The notes under the pieces were generated by a model. It saw nothing but the letters and a program-made list of their open reading frames with translations. It was not told the origin of the DNA and did no database searches. This document shows, piece by piece, positions 55,207 through 64,000 of a stretch of DNA of 64,000 bases (positions are counted from its first letter, which is position 1; each line of letters opens with the position of its first letter). Made by a program: the position numbers and the translations under genes. This stretch comes from Deltaproteobacteria bacterium (GTDB lineage: Bacteria; Desulfobacterota; Syntrophobacteria; Syntrophobacterales; Thermodesulforhabdaceae), in the NCBI GenBank assembly GCA_019309115.1, contig JAFDGW010000004.1, forward strand, positions 30,809 through 94,808, read 5' to 3'.

Positions 55207-55545
55207 TTAATCTCTTGAGAACTCACCCCTGGCTTCTTCCACACTCTTATAGATGGGCATTATTGTGTCGAAACCTGTCATTTCAAGAATTTCTTGTACC
55301 TCTGGTTTGGGTTCAGCAATTGCAACAGAACCCGTACCGTAAAGCTTTTGAGCAGCCATTAATATAACTCTAAGTCCTGCACTACTTATGTAGGGAACTT
55401 CTCCGAGGTCCAGAATTAACCTTGTAGCTCCTTGATTTATCAGCTCCATTAACTCCTTTTCCAACTCTGGTGATGTTATGGCGTCAATACGACCTAAAAT
55501 CTTTACAATCTGTAGGTTATTCTCAGACGTTACCTGAACCTGCAC
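55207..55545 (-). CDS. RsbV-like anti-anti-sigma factor (STAS domain)
   Basis: 112 residues, a single STAS domain. The phosphorylation loop is VPYISSAGLRV with Ser54/Ser55; flanking features LILDLGE and KILGRIDAI are typical of SpoIIAA. It is the expected link between the RsbU-like phosphatase at 26818 and the RsbW-like kinase. The start is GTG after GGAGA. Confidence 0.88.
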   Translation of the reverse strand: MQVQVTSENNLQIVKILGRIDAITSPELEKELMELINQGATRLILDLGEVPYISSAGLRVILMAAQKLYGTGSVAIAEPKPEVQEILEMTGFDTIMPIYKSVEEARGEFSRD

Positions 55546-55559
55546 GTTCTAGTCTCCTT

Positions 55560-55931
55560 CTATATGGTTACTTCACCATGCAACTTTAACAGCTTGTCTA
55601 TTGTTTCTTCTAACAACGGTAAAGAATAGTCCTTTTTCTTTATTTTAGATATAAAAATTAATCTGTTATCCGAGTAAATACCAGCAGATACAACAGGTCC
55701 TGTCGTGTTTTTATAATGAACTGTCGTTAGGATTTTCTCCAATACCTCCTCATCAATTTCGAATAACGGCCTTTCTAAATAGACTATTAATTCATCCTCA
55801 TCGCTCTTTTCAATAAAAAGCTTTCCACTTTTTTCCATGATTAAACAGCAAACTCCCCGGGAGTTAAAACTCAGATTGTTAACACCCATTTGCTTGCCAA
55901 GGGCCCGAAGCGCTTCGTCTATCCAGCTCAT
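55560..55931 (-). CDS. Class I T3SS chaperone, probably for SctW
   Basis: 123 residues, CesT-like (WIDEALRALGKQMGVNNLSF; SRGVCCLIMEKSGKLFIEK; ELIVYLERPLFEID). It overlaps the sctW stop by four bases, so it is the likely gatekeeper chaperone, as SycN/YscB are for YopN. Confidence 0.72.
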   Translation of the reverse strand: MSWIDEALRALGKQMGVNNLSFNSRGVCCLIMEKSGKLFIEKSDEDELIVYLERPLFEIDEEVLEKILTTVHYKNTTGPVVSAGIYSDNRLIFISKIKKKDYSLPLLEETIDKLLKLHGEVTI

Positions 55932-57031
55932 TCTTCCCTCTCTATTAAAGCATCAATGGCTTCTTGCATTCTGTCGAGCATGTTAAGTCGTAAGTTATTA
56001 TCTGAAAAAAGCTTCATAGGCATAAGTCTCACCGTTTCCCTAAGTCCCTGAAGGAAATATATTTGTGCGCTTAAATTTTTTATGCCAAGTTTGCTAGGCA
56101 GTTCTTCAATTTGTGAGCTAGTTAACCAGGAAGCATCTTTCAACTTCAATATATGCCCCACTATATCTTTTGACGTTGTTTTGAGTTTCAACCCAAATCC
56201 CTTTACTGTTCTGTTAAGAAGATCATCGCATTTTCTGTATAAATTTCCAAGGCTTTCTATATGATACAGATCATCTAAAATTATCTTAAGTTCGGAGGGT
56301 TCTATAGATGGCCCTTTGGAGTGAAGATCACTACCTACAGCTTTTATGAGGAAATTCACAGCCTCTAAAAAGTTCTTATCTGGAAAGTTTTCCAAAATAC
56401 TTTCAAAAGTTTTGGTCAAGCCTTCGTATTTTAGAACGGTGGATCTGTAAAAATCCCTGAGCTCACTAGTTTTGCCAAGCCCCTGTTGAGAAAAGGATTG
56501 GGCAGTGACGGAGATATTAAGACCGGCTCTTATTTCCGCCCCGTGTTCAGCCTCCAAAAGGTTTTTGGCCGATCTTACAGCTTTGAGAAGTTCGTCGTCC
56601 CCCTCCTTTGATAATAACTCTTCTAATACTGACAACGCTAAATCCTGATGGGTGACATCATCAAAATCTTCGTTTAACAAATCCAGAAGATCTTTGGATG
56701 ACTGTGGCGGATTTTTCCTTATGCGTTCACACCACTCGAGAAGCTCCTTTTTGTTTATATCCGGAATGGTCTTTAATAGTTTTTCTATTTGTTTCAGCTG
56801 ATCCGATTTCCGCTCCTTGGATATCCTTCTTTTTTCAATCTTTTTTTCCACCGTTTCGGCTGCACTGAAAGTGAGTTCTTCCGCCGCATCGGCTATGAGA
56901 GAAGTTGCATCTTGCTTTACCTGGACCTTTTCCCCGCGAAAAACTCCTTTCTGAAGAATTTCTCCGGTTACTTTACTTTCCTGATAAATATCTCTTATTC
57001 CCGTTCCGCCATCAATACGTTGCGTTGTCAT
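55928..57031 (-). CDS. sctW: T3SS gatekeeper SctW (YopN/CopN family)
   Basis: 367 residues. An N-terminal chaperone-binding region with a hydrophilic stretch leads into helical HrpJ/TyeA-like repeats (DLALSVLEELLSKEGDDELL; FYRSTVLKYEGLTKTFESIL; LSAQIYFLQGLRETVRLMPM). The TyeA-like part is fused, as in CopN or MxiC. It blocks effector release until host contact. First gene of the locus, with a sigma-54-like box about 130 bases upstream. Confidence 0.82.
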   Translation of the reverse strand: MTTQRIDGGTGIRDIYQESKVTGEILQKGVFRGEKVQVKQDATSLIADAAEELTFSAAETVEKKIEKRRISKERKSDQLKQIEKLLKTIPDINKKELLEWCERIRKNPPQSSKDLLDLLNEDFDDVTHQDLALSVLEELLSKEGDDELLKAVRSAKNLLEAEHGAEIRAGLNISVTAQSFSQQGLGKTSELRDFYRSTVLKYEGLTKTFESILENFPDKNFLEAVNFLIKAVGSDLHSKGPSIEPSELKIILDDLYHIESLGNLYRKCDDLLNRTVKGFGLKLKTTSKDIVGHILKLKDASWLTSSQIEELPSKLGIKNLSAQIYFLQGLRETVRLMPMKLFSDNNLRLNMLDRMQEAIDALIEREE

Positions 57032-57161
57032 GTTTCCAAAACCTCAATGGCTATGTGTCCACATTGTTGTCATCGCCAAAAATTATGTCATAAAAACTTG
57101 TGAGCTAGTCTGATCATAACCAGTGTCGTTATTGTTTATGTAAATTCGGTTTAGAATCCAC

Positions 57162-57178
57162 AGCAAATATCAGTCCAT
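57162..57178 (-). promoter_or_regulatory. Possible sigma-54 (-24/-12) promoter for sctW
   Basis: On the minus strand the bases TGGACTGATATTTGCT give TGG and TTGC elements with the exact GG-N10-GC spacing of sigma-54 promoters. The sctW start is about 130 bases downstream. A sigma-54 activator gene lies 5.5 kb away. The -24 half is only a partial match. Confidence 0.3.
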
Positions 57179-57761
57179 CATGTTGAACCAGCAAGCTTCA
57201 CCTCCAGAACCTTTAGCATTTGTAACATTTCGCAGGACACCATCTTAATCTTTCGACTCTCTAATCCTTTATTTCGAAACGATACCAGGAGTTTTTGTTG
57301 GTATCAAGACTTTGTTTTGCTCCGTAGAGGAAAAGACTTTCCTGAATTTAACAATTGTTTCCCGGAATCCCCGTAAGCTTTCCTGACCGTATCCTTCATT
57401 TATGCGATAAGACCAGATAAGCCACTTTATAAACGGCCTCTGACCCAGAAAAGACCTCCAATCCTTGGTCCTTCTTTTGATTTCTTTGGTAGTATAAACA
57501 AATTTTCTGATTTTCGTGAGTAATCCCAGGGTAATCATAGTGGAGGTAGTACAGATTCTTGTACACACTGAGCGGGGTTTGTGGGGATCATTGGATGAAA
57601 AAAATGGAATTTCTCTCCTTTGGGGTTAACAGCATTCACCAGGAGGAAAGCCTCTTTTTCTTCTCAGGTTAACCGGACACAACTAACGAAACGCTACTGT
57701 TGCAAAAAATGGTTTATGGGATAGAATAAAAAATTGGGTATACACGTGATACTTAAGAAAA

Positions 57762-57788
57762 ATACCTGTCATCGTTCTTTACAGGTAT
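57762..57788. promoter_or_regulatory. Perfect inverted repeat upstream of the effector operon
   Basis: ATACCTGT (57762-57769) and ACAGGTAT (57781-57788) flank an 11-base loop, with A-rich bases before and T6 after. It could be an operator or a terminator reading rightwards. The right arm overlaps a GG-N10-GC arrangement (57784-57797) that could be a weak sigma-54 box. Confidence 0.4.
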
Positions 57789-57857
57789 ATTTTTTGCTTA
57801 CCTAAAATTTGCTACAGTTTAGATAACGTACAACCCCTACCGAATAGGAGTTTAGCC

Positions 57858-58646
57858 ATGAGTATTTCCATCAAAGATTTTAAGGAGTTTTCAACCAACT
57901 ATGATGGCAGGATTATATTAGACAACAAAACTGGTAGCTTAAAAAAAGGAGAGCTAAGTAGAAGTGGACGACTTGTTTCATGGTTTCGTAAGAAATTCAA
58001 ATCTGGCAGGTTAGCTGATGAAAACAAAAAGGTAATGGCAGCTTTCATAAAAGCTATCAAAAATTCGCCCTATGCTGTTCGCAATTTTTACGAAGTTATC
58101 AATCGAAACGTATCTTTTGGGAAACCTCTTACGGGAAGAACAATAAGAAGAATAATGTCCGAACTTGACGAAATCAAAAGAAAAGATATCGCAGACAAAA
58201 ACCGCTCGGCTTCGGCACATCGTTTTGCTAAAGATCTGATTTCGATTCATGCCAGATTTAAGAACCACAAAAACGAGTTAAATACAGCAGACCTCAGGGA
58301 ATTAAAAAAAGAAATAGCTCGAACTCTAAACGAAGCCAGCTCCGATCAAAAGCTTACCAAGATGGAGATTAACAAATTGAAGGGTTTCGCAAGCAAATTA
58401 GCGTCTGAAATAGATAAAGTAATTGCCAGGCATGAACCAGTAATAAAAGAAATTAGCCATGGTGTTGTTCACTCGGCTGTTACAAAGACTATTGATAAAA
58501 GAGTAGTTGAAGAAGAAAAAACGATCATGGATGTCAGCAAAAACCTGGTTCAATCTGTCGTAAACAGAGCAATTGATACGGCTTATGAAAAACAAGTTCG
58601 AGAATTGATACGGCTTATGAAAAACAAGTTCGAGAAACAGCTATAA
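57858..58646 (+). pseudogene. Effector candidate, N-terminal fragment (effector module family, member 2)
   Basis: 262 codons, ending early because a 32-bp tandem duplication (58572-58635) shifts the frame. The N-terminal module matches the 872-residue protein at 43239 and the broken gene at 61771: MSISIKDF start, LVSWFRKKFKSGR, ENKKVMAAFIKAIKN, GKPLTGRTIRRIM. With one repeat unit removed the frame runs straight into the next ORF, giving a single protein of about 1283 residues. TAGGAG precedes the ATG. It could still make a short secreted protein. Confidence 0.75.
58572..58635 (+). repeat. Perfect 32-bp tandem duplication inside an effector gene
   Basis: Two identical, adjacent 32-base units (58572-58603 and 58604-58635). 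As 32 is not a multiple of three, the second copy puts the downstream coding sequence out of frame. In the first copy the frame reads IDTAYEKQVRE, and the second copy reads the same residues in the frame of the downstream ORF, leading into TAIKLLKD. Confidence 0.95.
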
Positions 58647-58651
58647 AACTT

Positions 58652-61600
58652 TTGAAAGATTCAATTCCTGATTTAAATAACATAGACTTGGAAAAAACAC
58701 TCAATGGTAAAACAATAAACGGCTTATCTACTCTATTTGAAAAGGGCTTTTTATCCAAAACCTTACTTAAAAGATTATCCAATCTAATCTTGTACGGCCT
58801 TCCGGAAGGAGGGGATGTCAAAACTAACATGAACGTAGAAGATATTATCAAAAGCCTTAATATAATAGTTCCCGAACTCGCATCTGGAAATCCCGAATAC
58901 ATAGACATGATCTTAGGTGAACCTTATTTGGATTCTTTCGCTTTACGCATGAAGCTGGAACTTAACAAAAAAGATCCTCCAGAAAATATAGAAATCAGAC
59001 ATAGGTGCGGTATTGCTAAAAGAGAGCTTGCAAAAAGATTGTTTGTAAAAACTGGTTTTCGAAAGAAAGCGGGATTCCAAAGCCATTTTAGCTCAATTAA
59101 GTTTGATGATTACACTATTCAAAAGCTACTGGGAAATTCCAAATTAAGATACAAACATGTGGACCTATTGCTCGCCAACGTTATACTTTTAGAAGCAAAA
59201 GCCAGTGGAAAACTTGACAATCCCACAGGAAAACGTGAAATAGCAAATCATCTAAAATCTCTTGGCTTTGGAGAATCCATTGAGGATATACAGCGTTATA
59301 TCGACCAAGATTTTGAAAATATGGCTCAGGTGAAACGAATCGCCATTGCAGTAGAAAAATTTGCAAAAAAACTCAGTCAAGATGAAGATGTCCTAAATAT
59401 CATCGCAGAGGCTCACGAGGCATTTTCGGATAGAGTAAAGGCCAGAGCTTTACTCGATACAATGTTGAGAAACCTTACCTCCCTTCAGGCTGAAAACATG
59501 GCCCGCATAGATGACCCTGCAGTTAAAGAAGCCATGTCAGACAAGATCATAAAATCATTTTTGAAATCACCTGCAGAAAAAATTAAAAAAAGCCTGCACG
59601 ATTTTGTCAATCTCAATTCAGAAATAAACAAATTACAGAGTGAGATTCAGCAGGCATCTTACGAGCTTGAAACTATAAGTGAAGCTGTAAAGAAAGCAAA
59701 AGAAGATATAGCTGATATAAATCAGAAAAACAAAGAGGTTCCCAGAGGATTAAGGAGTTCACGAAAAATAAAAGCTTTATTCAGTGAATTTGAAATAATA
59801 AAAAAAGCAAAAAACGACAATATGCTTAGCAAAATTTCAGAAAAGCTTGACAAAGCGTTAGAAACTTTAAATGCTTTAAAAGGGATACACCTAGATACTA
59901 TGCACACCTCGAGCTTTCACAGAACATCGCAAACAACGGAGGATTTTCGCTCTATTATAAGTGAGTCTCGAGGAGCTGAAAGTTTGGAAGACAAATACAA
60001 GATTTTAGAAAAAGCCATAAACTTCTTAGAAAAACATAAGATTAACGAAAAAGCAGAAGCCATTATAATATTGCGCAGAGCTAACGAACTAAAAAAGCAA
60101 GTAAGCCAATCAAAGGAAAAATTAGCCAAATTGGTAGCTAAAGAGAGAAAGCTCTTCGATAAGGAAATAGAACAAGCCATCAAGTACTCCGTATATCTGG
60201 CGATAGTAAAAGATTTCTTAGATTCAGAAGCTTCCACTTTCTCTGAATATAAACCCAATCTGGGTAACATAAAAAACAACTTAGAACTTATAAACGCCAA
60301 CATCGAGGTTAATGAAATACCAATATTCGAAGAAGTCGCTCAAAAAACAACCGATACTCTGGACGCCAGGACCCTTTCTGGTTGGTCACATGAAATCAAA
60401 CTGAGCAATGAACTAAGGAAAGCCATAAAAAAGACCATGAAATCTGCTCCCAAGGAGCACATAAAAATTATAGAAGAAGAAAAGCTGAATATTATTGCAG
60501 AAAAGGCCGCTGAGCAGGTTCGAGAATTAAACTCTGGCCAGGAATTGACTTTTGAATTTGGAAAATCTGTTTCTATTAGTGTTGACGAAATACCTGCCCA
60601 AGTTGACATCGGGGTATCTTTCTCCATGGGTGTGGATAATAGTGTAAGCATAGCCCGTGACGGTGAGGATTATGCTGTAATCCTAAAAGGTGGTAAATCT
60701 GCCGGCGCCAAGGTTGATGTTTCTGCTTTGCTCAAGGTAATTCAGGTAAGCGCGGGAGTTACCGGAAAACTAGCGCAGGGATGTTCTTTGCACTTTAAAG
60801 ACCGCGCGGCCTGTGAGAATTTTATAAAAGCCCTTGTAAAAGGAGAGGCCAGTGTCGATCATTGGGCAAATGCAAGCGGCGTGAAGCTTATTTTTGAAAC
60901 GGAAGCCGGTGTGGAAGTTGAAACCAGAGCTGGAATTAGCAAGGATATGGCTAGCATTAAGGCTCCAGATTTTATGGCTGATGATGGTAGCTTTGATCTA
61001 GCTATGGAGGCTGAAATAAGTGCCCAGGCCGGCATTTCGGCAACATGGTCAGAAGAAAAATCTGCTTCCATGGTTAAAAAATCCAGGACTATTTCATATA
61101 ATACTGGAGTGAGCCTCGAGGCCTCAATTAAAGTCGGTCAGGAAAACATTCCCGTTTTCGACCGCGCAAATGACGCTTTAGAAAAGTATTCGGAAATAAG
61201 TGGAAAAGAAGTTGAAATACCAGACGGCATGAGTAGGGGAATTGATATTAATCTCCAGGTGAGTAAAACCTCTGAAATTGTTACAAGATATGGTTTTGTT
61301 ACAACTGACACGAACATACAAAGATCCGTTGTTATTGGAAACAATCCCAGACAGACAATTCTCAGTTCAATATCAAAATACGGATTAGATTTTCATCATA
61401 GAGATGATCCCAGATGGCAGGGTATAAATGAACTTATCAATATAGCATCCAAAAACGACAAACTAACTATAAAATGGGCTCTGAAGGAAGAAGCTGCAGA
61501 AAAAATCTGGGAATACCAGTCCAGAAAAGAAAACGAAAAGGTAAGAGAAATTTTATCCTCTGAAGAAAACTTCGAACCTGTGGAAATTTCTTTAACAACT

Positions 61601-61741
61601 TCTTCAAAGATTGAACACTCAGACTCCAGAAGTTACAAGTTTATCAGCTTTTCAAAATCATCGTCGGCGGAAAAAACCTCCACCATAACCGTAGATCTCA
61701 CGCGTCAAACTACTATACCATCTCTGGAAAAGGCAGCATAA
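58652..61741 (+). pseudogene. Effector candidate, C-terminal ~1030 residues of the split gene
   Basis: Open from inside the second 32-bp copy; the first usual start is TTG at 58652 with no ribosome site, so this is a detached continuation of 57858. The first ~600 residues are helical and charged with coiled coils. The last ~400 are beta-rich and low in Cys: SVSISVDEIPAQVDIGVSFS, VSALLKVIQVSAGVTGKLAQ, CSLHFKDRAACENFIKALVK. That pattern recalls the C-terminal barrel part of AvrE/DspE effectors, but the match is by eye only. No catalytic motif is recognised. Confidence 0.7.
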
Positions 61742-61770
61742 TAATGCAATCTTTCTAGGGAGGTGAAAAA

Positions 61771-62453
61771 ATGAAAGATCTGTCTATTTCTCAAAATTTA
61801 GACACGCTGCTCAGATTGATGGTAATTTACGCCTGGAACAACAGGACACAGGGGTAAAACTCATCAGCGCGAAAAAATCCCTCTGGGGGAAAATTGTCTC
61901 GTGGTTTAAAGGATTGAGCAAAACGGAAAGATACGAAAACCAAAAGGTAATGATCTCCTTCAGAAAAGCCCTGTGTGCTAAATATGGACATATTATTGGT
62001 TCCAGAGCCTTTAATGCCTATATAAGTGCAAAATCCGTTGAAAGAGGCAAGCCTCTCTCCGCTTATATTGTAAGGAAGGTACTGGAATATGCTGATCAAG
62101 AAGCTCAAAAAATATCCACTGCTATCAAAACTATAAAAACCCAAAGACAAAAATTATTGAAACTTACAAACAAAAGAATGGCACTTAGAGTTACCAGCCC
62201 AAGATTCATGGATAAGCTTTGTTCAAAAATTACCGGAGCCGAGAAAACGATAAGAGCCTATGATCTATTTTCTTTTGAAGAACTGGAAAAAGTAAAAAAG
62301 GAAATAATGAAAACTATAGAATCCCGCGACGAAAAGGTTAGTTTAAAAGAGGCCGTAAGAATTGCTGCAGAAAAGATCAAGGAACTTCAGGAGAGAAAGC
62401 TTGAAGAATTAAATGCCCGTTTGTCATCTGCTCCAACTCACAAAGTTGTCTAA
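61771..62453 (+). pseudogene. Effector-module protein, frameshifted near the start (member 3)
   Basis: ATG 61771 has an AGGGAGGTG site, but its frame stops at 61857 after 28 codons. The family module continues in another frame from about 61803 to the stop at 62453 (IDGNLRLEQQDTG, KIVSWFKG, ENQKVMISFRKAL, GKPLSAYIVRKVL) and this frame has no usual start before 61914. One missing base near 61812 explains the break. The protein would be about 227 residues: the module alone, without the long extensions of the other two members. Confidence 0.75.
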
Positions 62454-62486
62454 ACTCATTTTCAAACGTCAAGAGGAAATTTATAC

Positions 62487-63740
62487 ATGAACGAAGAAGC
62501 CGCTAAACTCTTAAAGTATCTCACCAAAACGGCCCGCCAGATATCTCATGGTCGTAAACCCGATCCATCAGCTATTTTCGAATTAACGAAAGAGGGGGTC
62601 TATCCCGCAGAAATTACAGAACTTGCCGAATCTTTCGGCATGATGTTGGTAAAGATAGAAGCCAGAGAATTTAGATTGAAGCAGACGATAAAAGAATTGG
62701 AACGCTTGAATAAAGAGCTTCAGACTGCAAGAGCTGCTCTTGCAAGCGAAAATAGAATATTAAAAAAGAATCTCAGAAACAGATTTTCTCCTAAAGAAAT
62801 CCTCTGTAAAAATGCAGAGATGAAAAAAATAGTTCACACTATTGAACGAATAGCCGATACTCCTTTAAATGTTTTAATAACGGGTGAAACTGGAACAGGT
62901 AAAGAGCTTATTGCCAAAGTTATCCACTACAACAGTCACAGGGCTAATGGTCCCTTCGTTGCTTTAAACTGCGCAGCTTTGCCTGGGTCTCTTCTGGAAA
63001 GTGAGCTTTTTGGAATAGAAAAAGGTGTTGCCACCGGGGTCGAAAAACGCATTGGACGAATTGAACAGGCAAATGGTGGCACCTTATTTCTCGATGAAAT
63101 AGGTGATATGCCCCTATCTAGTCAGGCCAAAATACTAAGAGTGCTTGAGGAAAGAGAAGTTGAAAGAATTGGTGGAAGAAAACCAATAAAAATTGATGTG
63201 AGAATAATTGCTGCTACCAATAAAGATCTAAAAGGAGAAGTAACAAAAGGACAGTTTCGAGAAGATCTATTTTACAGATTGAATGTAATTCACATCCACA
63301 TTCCACCACTAAGGGAAAGGCGGGAAGACATCCCTCTTTTGATTTCCTTTTTTCTTGAAGACTATTGCCAAAGGTTCGGAAAGGGCAAATTGAAATTGTC
63401 CAGTGATGCACTGGAATGTCTGGTAAACTATAGTTGGCCTGGCAACGTTAGAGAACTCAGAAATGAAATAGAAAGGTGCGTGGCACTTGCTAGTTCCGAT
63501 ACTATCTACTTAGAAGATCTGAGCGATGAAATAAGAAGCTATTTTCCTGGACAGGAAAAATCAATTTCTTCACCGGACGATTTTCCTCCAGACTGTCTTA
63601 ACCTCGCTGAACTGGAAAAAAAAGCCATATTGAAAGCACTATCTGAAACCGGTGGAAACAAATCTGAAGCAGCCAGACGGCTGGGTATAAGCAGGGAGGG
63701 GCTGAGACAAAAGCTTCATAGGTACGGCATATTCAGCTAG
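62487..63740 (+). CDS. Sigma-54-dependent activator (AAA+ plus Fis-type HTH) with variant GAFTGA loop
   Basis: 417 residues. No receiver domain; the N-terminal ~110 residues end in a coiled coil (LKQTIKELERLNKELQTARA). The AAA+ domain has Walker A GETGTGKE, Walker B GGTLFLDEIGDMPLS and FREDLFYRLNV. The loop that touches sigma-54, normally GAFTGA, reads GVATGV. A Fis-type helix-turn-helix ends the protein (NKSEAARRLGISREGLRQKL). It is last in the effector operon and is the best candidate regulator of the locus. Confidence 0.87.
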   Translation: MNEEAAKLLKYLTKTARQISHGRKPDPSAIFELTKEGVYPAEITELAESFGMMLVKIEAREFRLKQTIKELERLNKELQTARAALASENRILKKNLRNRFSPKEILCKNAEMKKIVHTIERIADTPLNVLITGETGTGKELIAKVIHYNSHRANGPFVALNCAALPGSLLESELFGIEKGVATGVEKRIGRIEQANGGTLFLDEIGDMPLSSQAKILRVLEEREVERIGGRKPIKIDVRIIAATNKDLKGEVTKGQFREDLFYRLNVIHIHIPPLRERREDIPLLISFFLEDYCQRFGKGKLKLSSDALECLVNYSWPGNVRELRNEIERCVALASSDTIYLEDLSDEIRSYFPGQEKSISSPDDFPPDCLNLAELEKKAILKALSETGGNKSEAARRLGISREGLRQKLHRYGIFS

Positions 63741-63904
63741 TTCCACTTCTGTATTATGAAGATGTAGGGCTCCCCTGAAATCAAGACATTTTGCTGATAA
63801 AGTTTGTAGAGGCGAGATTATTTTCTCGGTACGTCATGTTGTAATGACCCCTATAAATCAAGACCAAAATTTGCGTTATTTAAAAGACCCTATCCTTCCC
63901 CTGT
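63741..63904. other. Sequence downstream of the activator gene
   Basis: No gene is supported. A weak stem (CGAGA...TTCTCG, about 63813-63829) is the only structure seen. Confidence 0.3.
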
Positions 63905-64000
63905 CTATCTGTAGCAAGAACAAAGCGTTGTGATCTTTTGGCCTTCGCTCCAGACCTTGACAACCGGCTCTGGGCCTGATGGCCGGAAGGCGGTTTTGGC
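63905..64000 (-). CDS. C-terminal end of an unknown gene cut by the window edge
   Basis: The last 31 codons before a TAG read a Pro/Val-rich end (PSGPEPVVKVWSEGQKIT). The stretch is visibly richer in GC than the T3SS region and may mark the return to ordinary chromosome or another insertion element. Family not recognised. Confidence 0.25.
   Translation of the reverse strand, partial: AKTAFRPSGPEPVVKVWSEGQKITTLCSCYR

Larger units (their letters stand above)
57032..57857. other. Divergent control region between sctW and the effector operon
   Basis: 826 bp without a supported gene. It holds the upstream region of sctW at its left and of the effector operon at its right. The middle contains IS-remnant-like sequence: on the minus strand at about 57535-57573 it repeats a motif also found at the IS66 remnant (20279). 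A 99-codon minus-strand frame (57269-57568) has no recognised homology. A perfect inverted repeat lies at 57762-57788. Confidence 0.55.

Noticed and set aside
57269..57568. 99-codon minus-strand frame between sctW and the effector operon
   Set aside because: No ribosome site and no family pattern; its 5' part is the motif shared with the IS66 remnant, so it is more likely mobile-element debris.

Overview
The window reads as a piece of chromosome from an anaerobic Desulfobacterota (Deltaproteobacteria) relative, perhaps Syntrophobacter- or Thermodesulforhabdus-like. This is inferred from gene content: a futalosine-type menaquinone tail cluster (MqnP-like UbiA, UbiE/MenG, MqnL-like UbiD), HPr plus enzyme I, a SagB-type nitroreductase, a Ski2-like helicase and a large NtrB-type hybrid kinase. 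No rRNA, tRNA or CRISPR array was seen.

Left part (1-19545), ordinary chromosome. A minus-strand cluster holds a helicase, a metallophosphoesterase and a GNAT enzyme cut by the window edge. A plus-strand run follows: YbgC-like thioesterase, hybrid kinase, UbiA, UbiE, UbiD, flavodoxin-like reductase, a TIGR02757 protein with no normal start codon, SagB-type dehydrogenase, ptsH, ptsI, smpB and a small zinc-ribbon protein. A minus-strand lipoprotein / DUF350 / membrane spermidine-synthase-like cluster closes it.

Middle (19546-28863), transition. It holds a decayed IS66 transposase, an MFS transporter fused to a sensor-like N-terminal half, a GNAT enzyme, an ABC-type periplasmic binding protein, a secreted OB-fold-like protein, a long diaminopimelate-epimerase-like protein and a SpoIIE-type phosphatase (RsbU-like).

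Right part (28864-57031), a near-complete Ysc-type type III secretion system (T3SS) on the minus strand. Read in the direction of transcription it runs: sctW, a chaperone, an RsbV-like STAS protein, an RsbW-like kinase, sctX, sctY, sctV, a small coiled-coil protein, a translocator chaperone, two hydrophobic translocators, two tip-like paralogues, chaperones, a large effector candidate, a chaperone, a lipase effector candidate, a TnpB-type omega-RNA remnant, sctD, YscE-like, sctF, YscG-like, sctI, sctJ, sctK, L, N, O, P, Q, R, S, T, U, then the RsbU-like phosphatase. No secretin (SctC) is present. RsbU, RsbV and RsbW analogues sit inside the locus, as in the Bordetella Btr circuit.

Far right (57032-64000). 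A plus-strand effector operon carries paralogues of the large effector and ends in a sigma-54 activator. One paralogue is split by a perfect 32-bp tandem duplication and another is frameshifted near its start. The shared N-terminal module of these three proteins, the possibly reversible 32-bp switch, the decayed YscE-SctF duplication, the internal SctQ start and the orphan omega-RNA are the most interesting observations.
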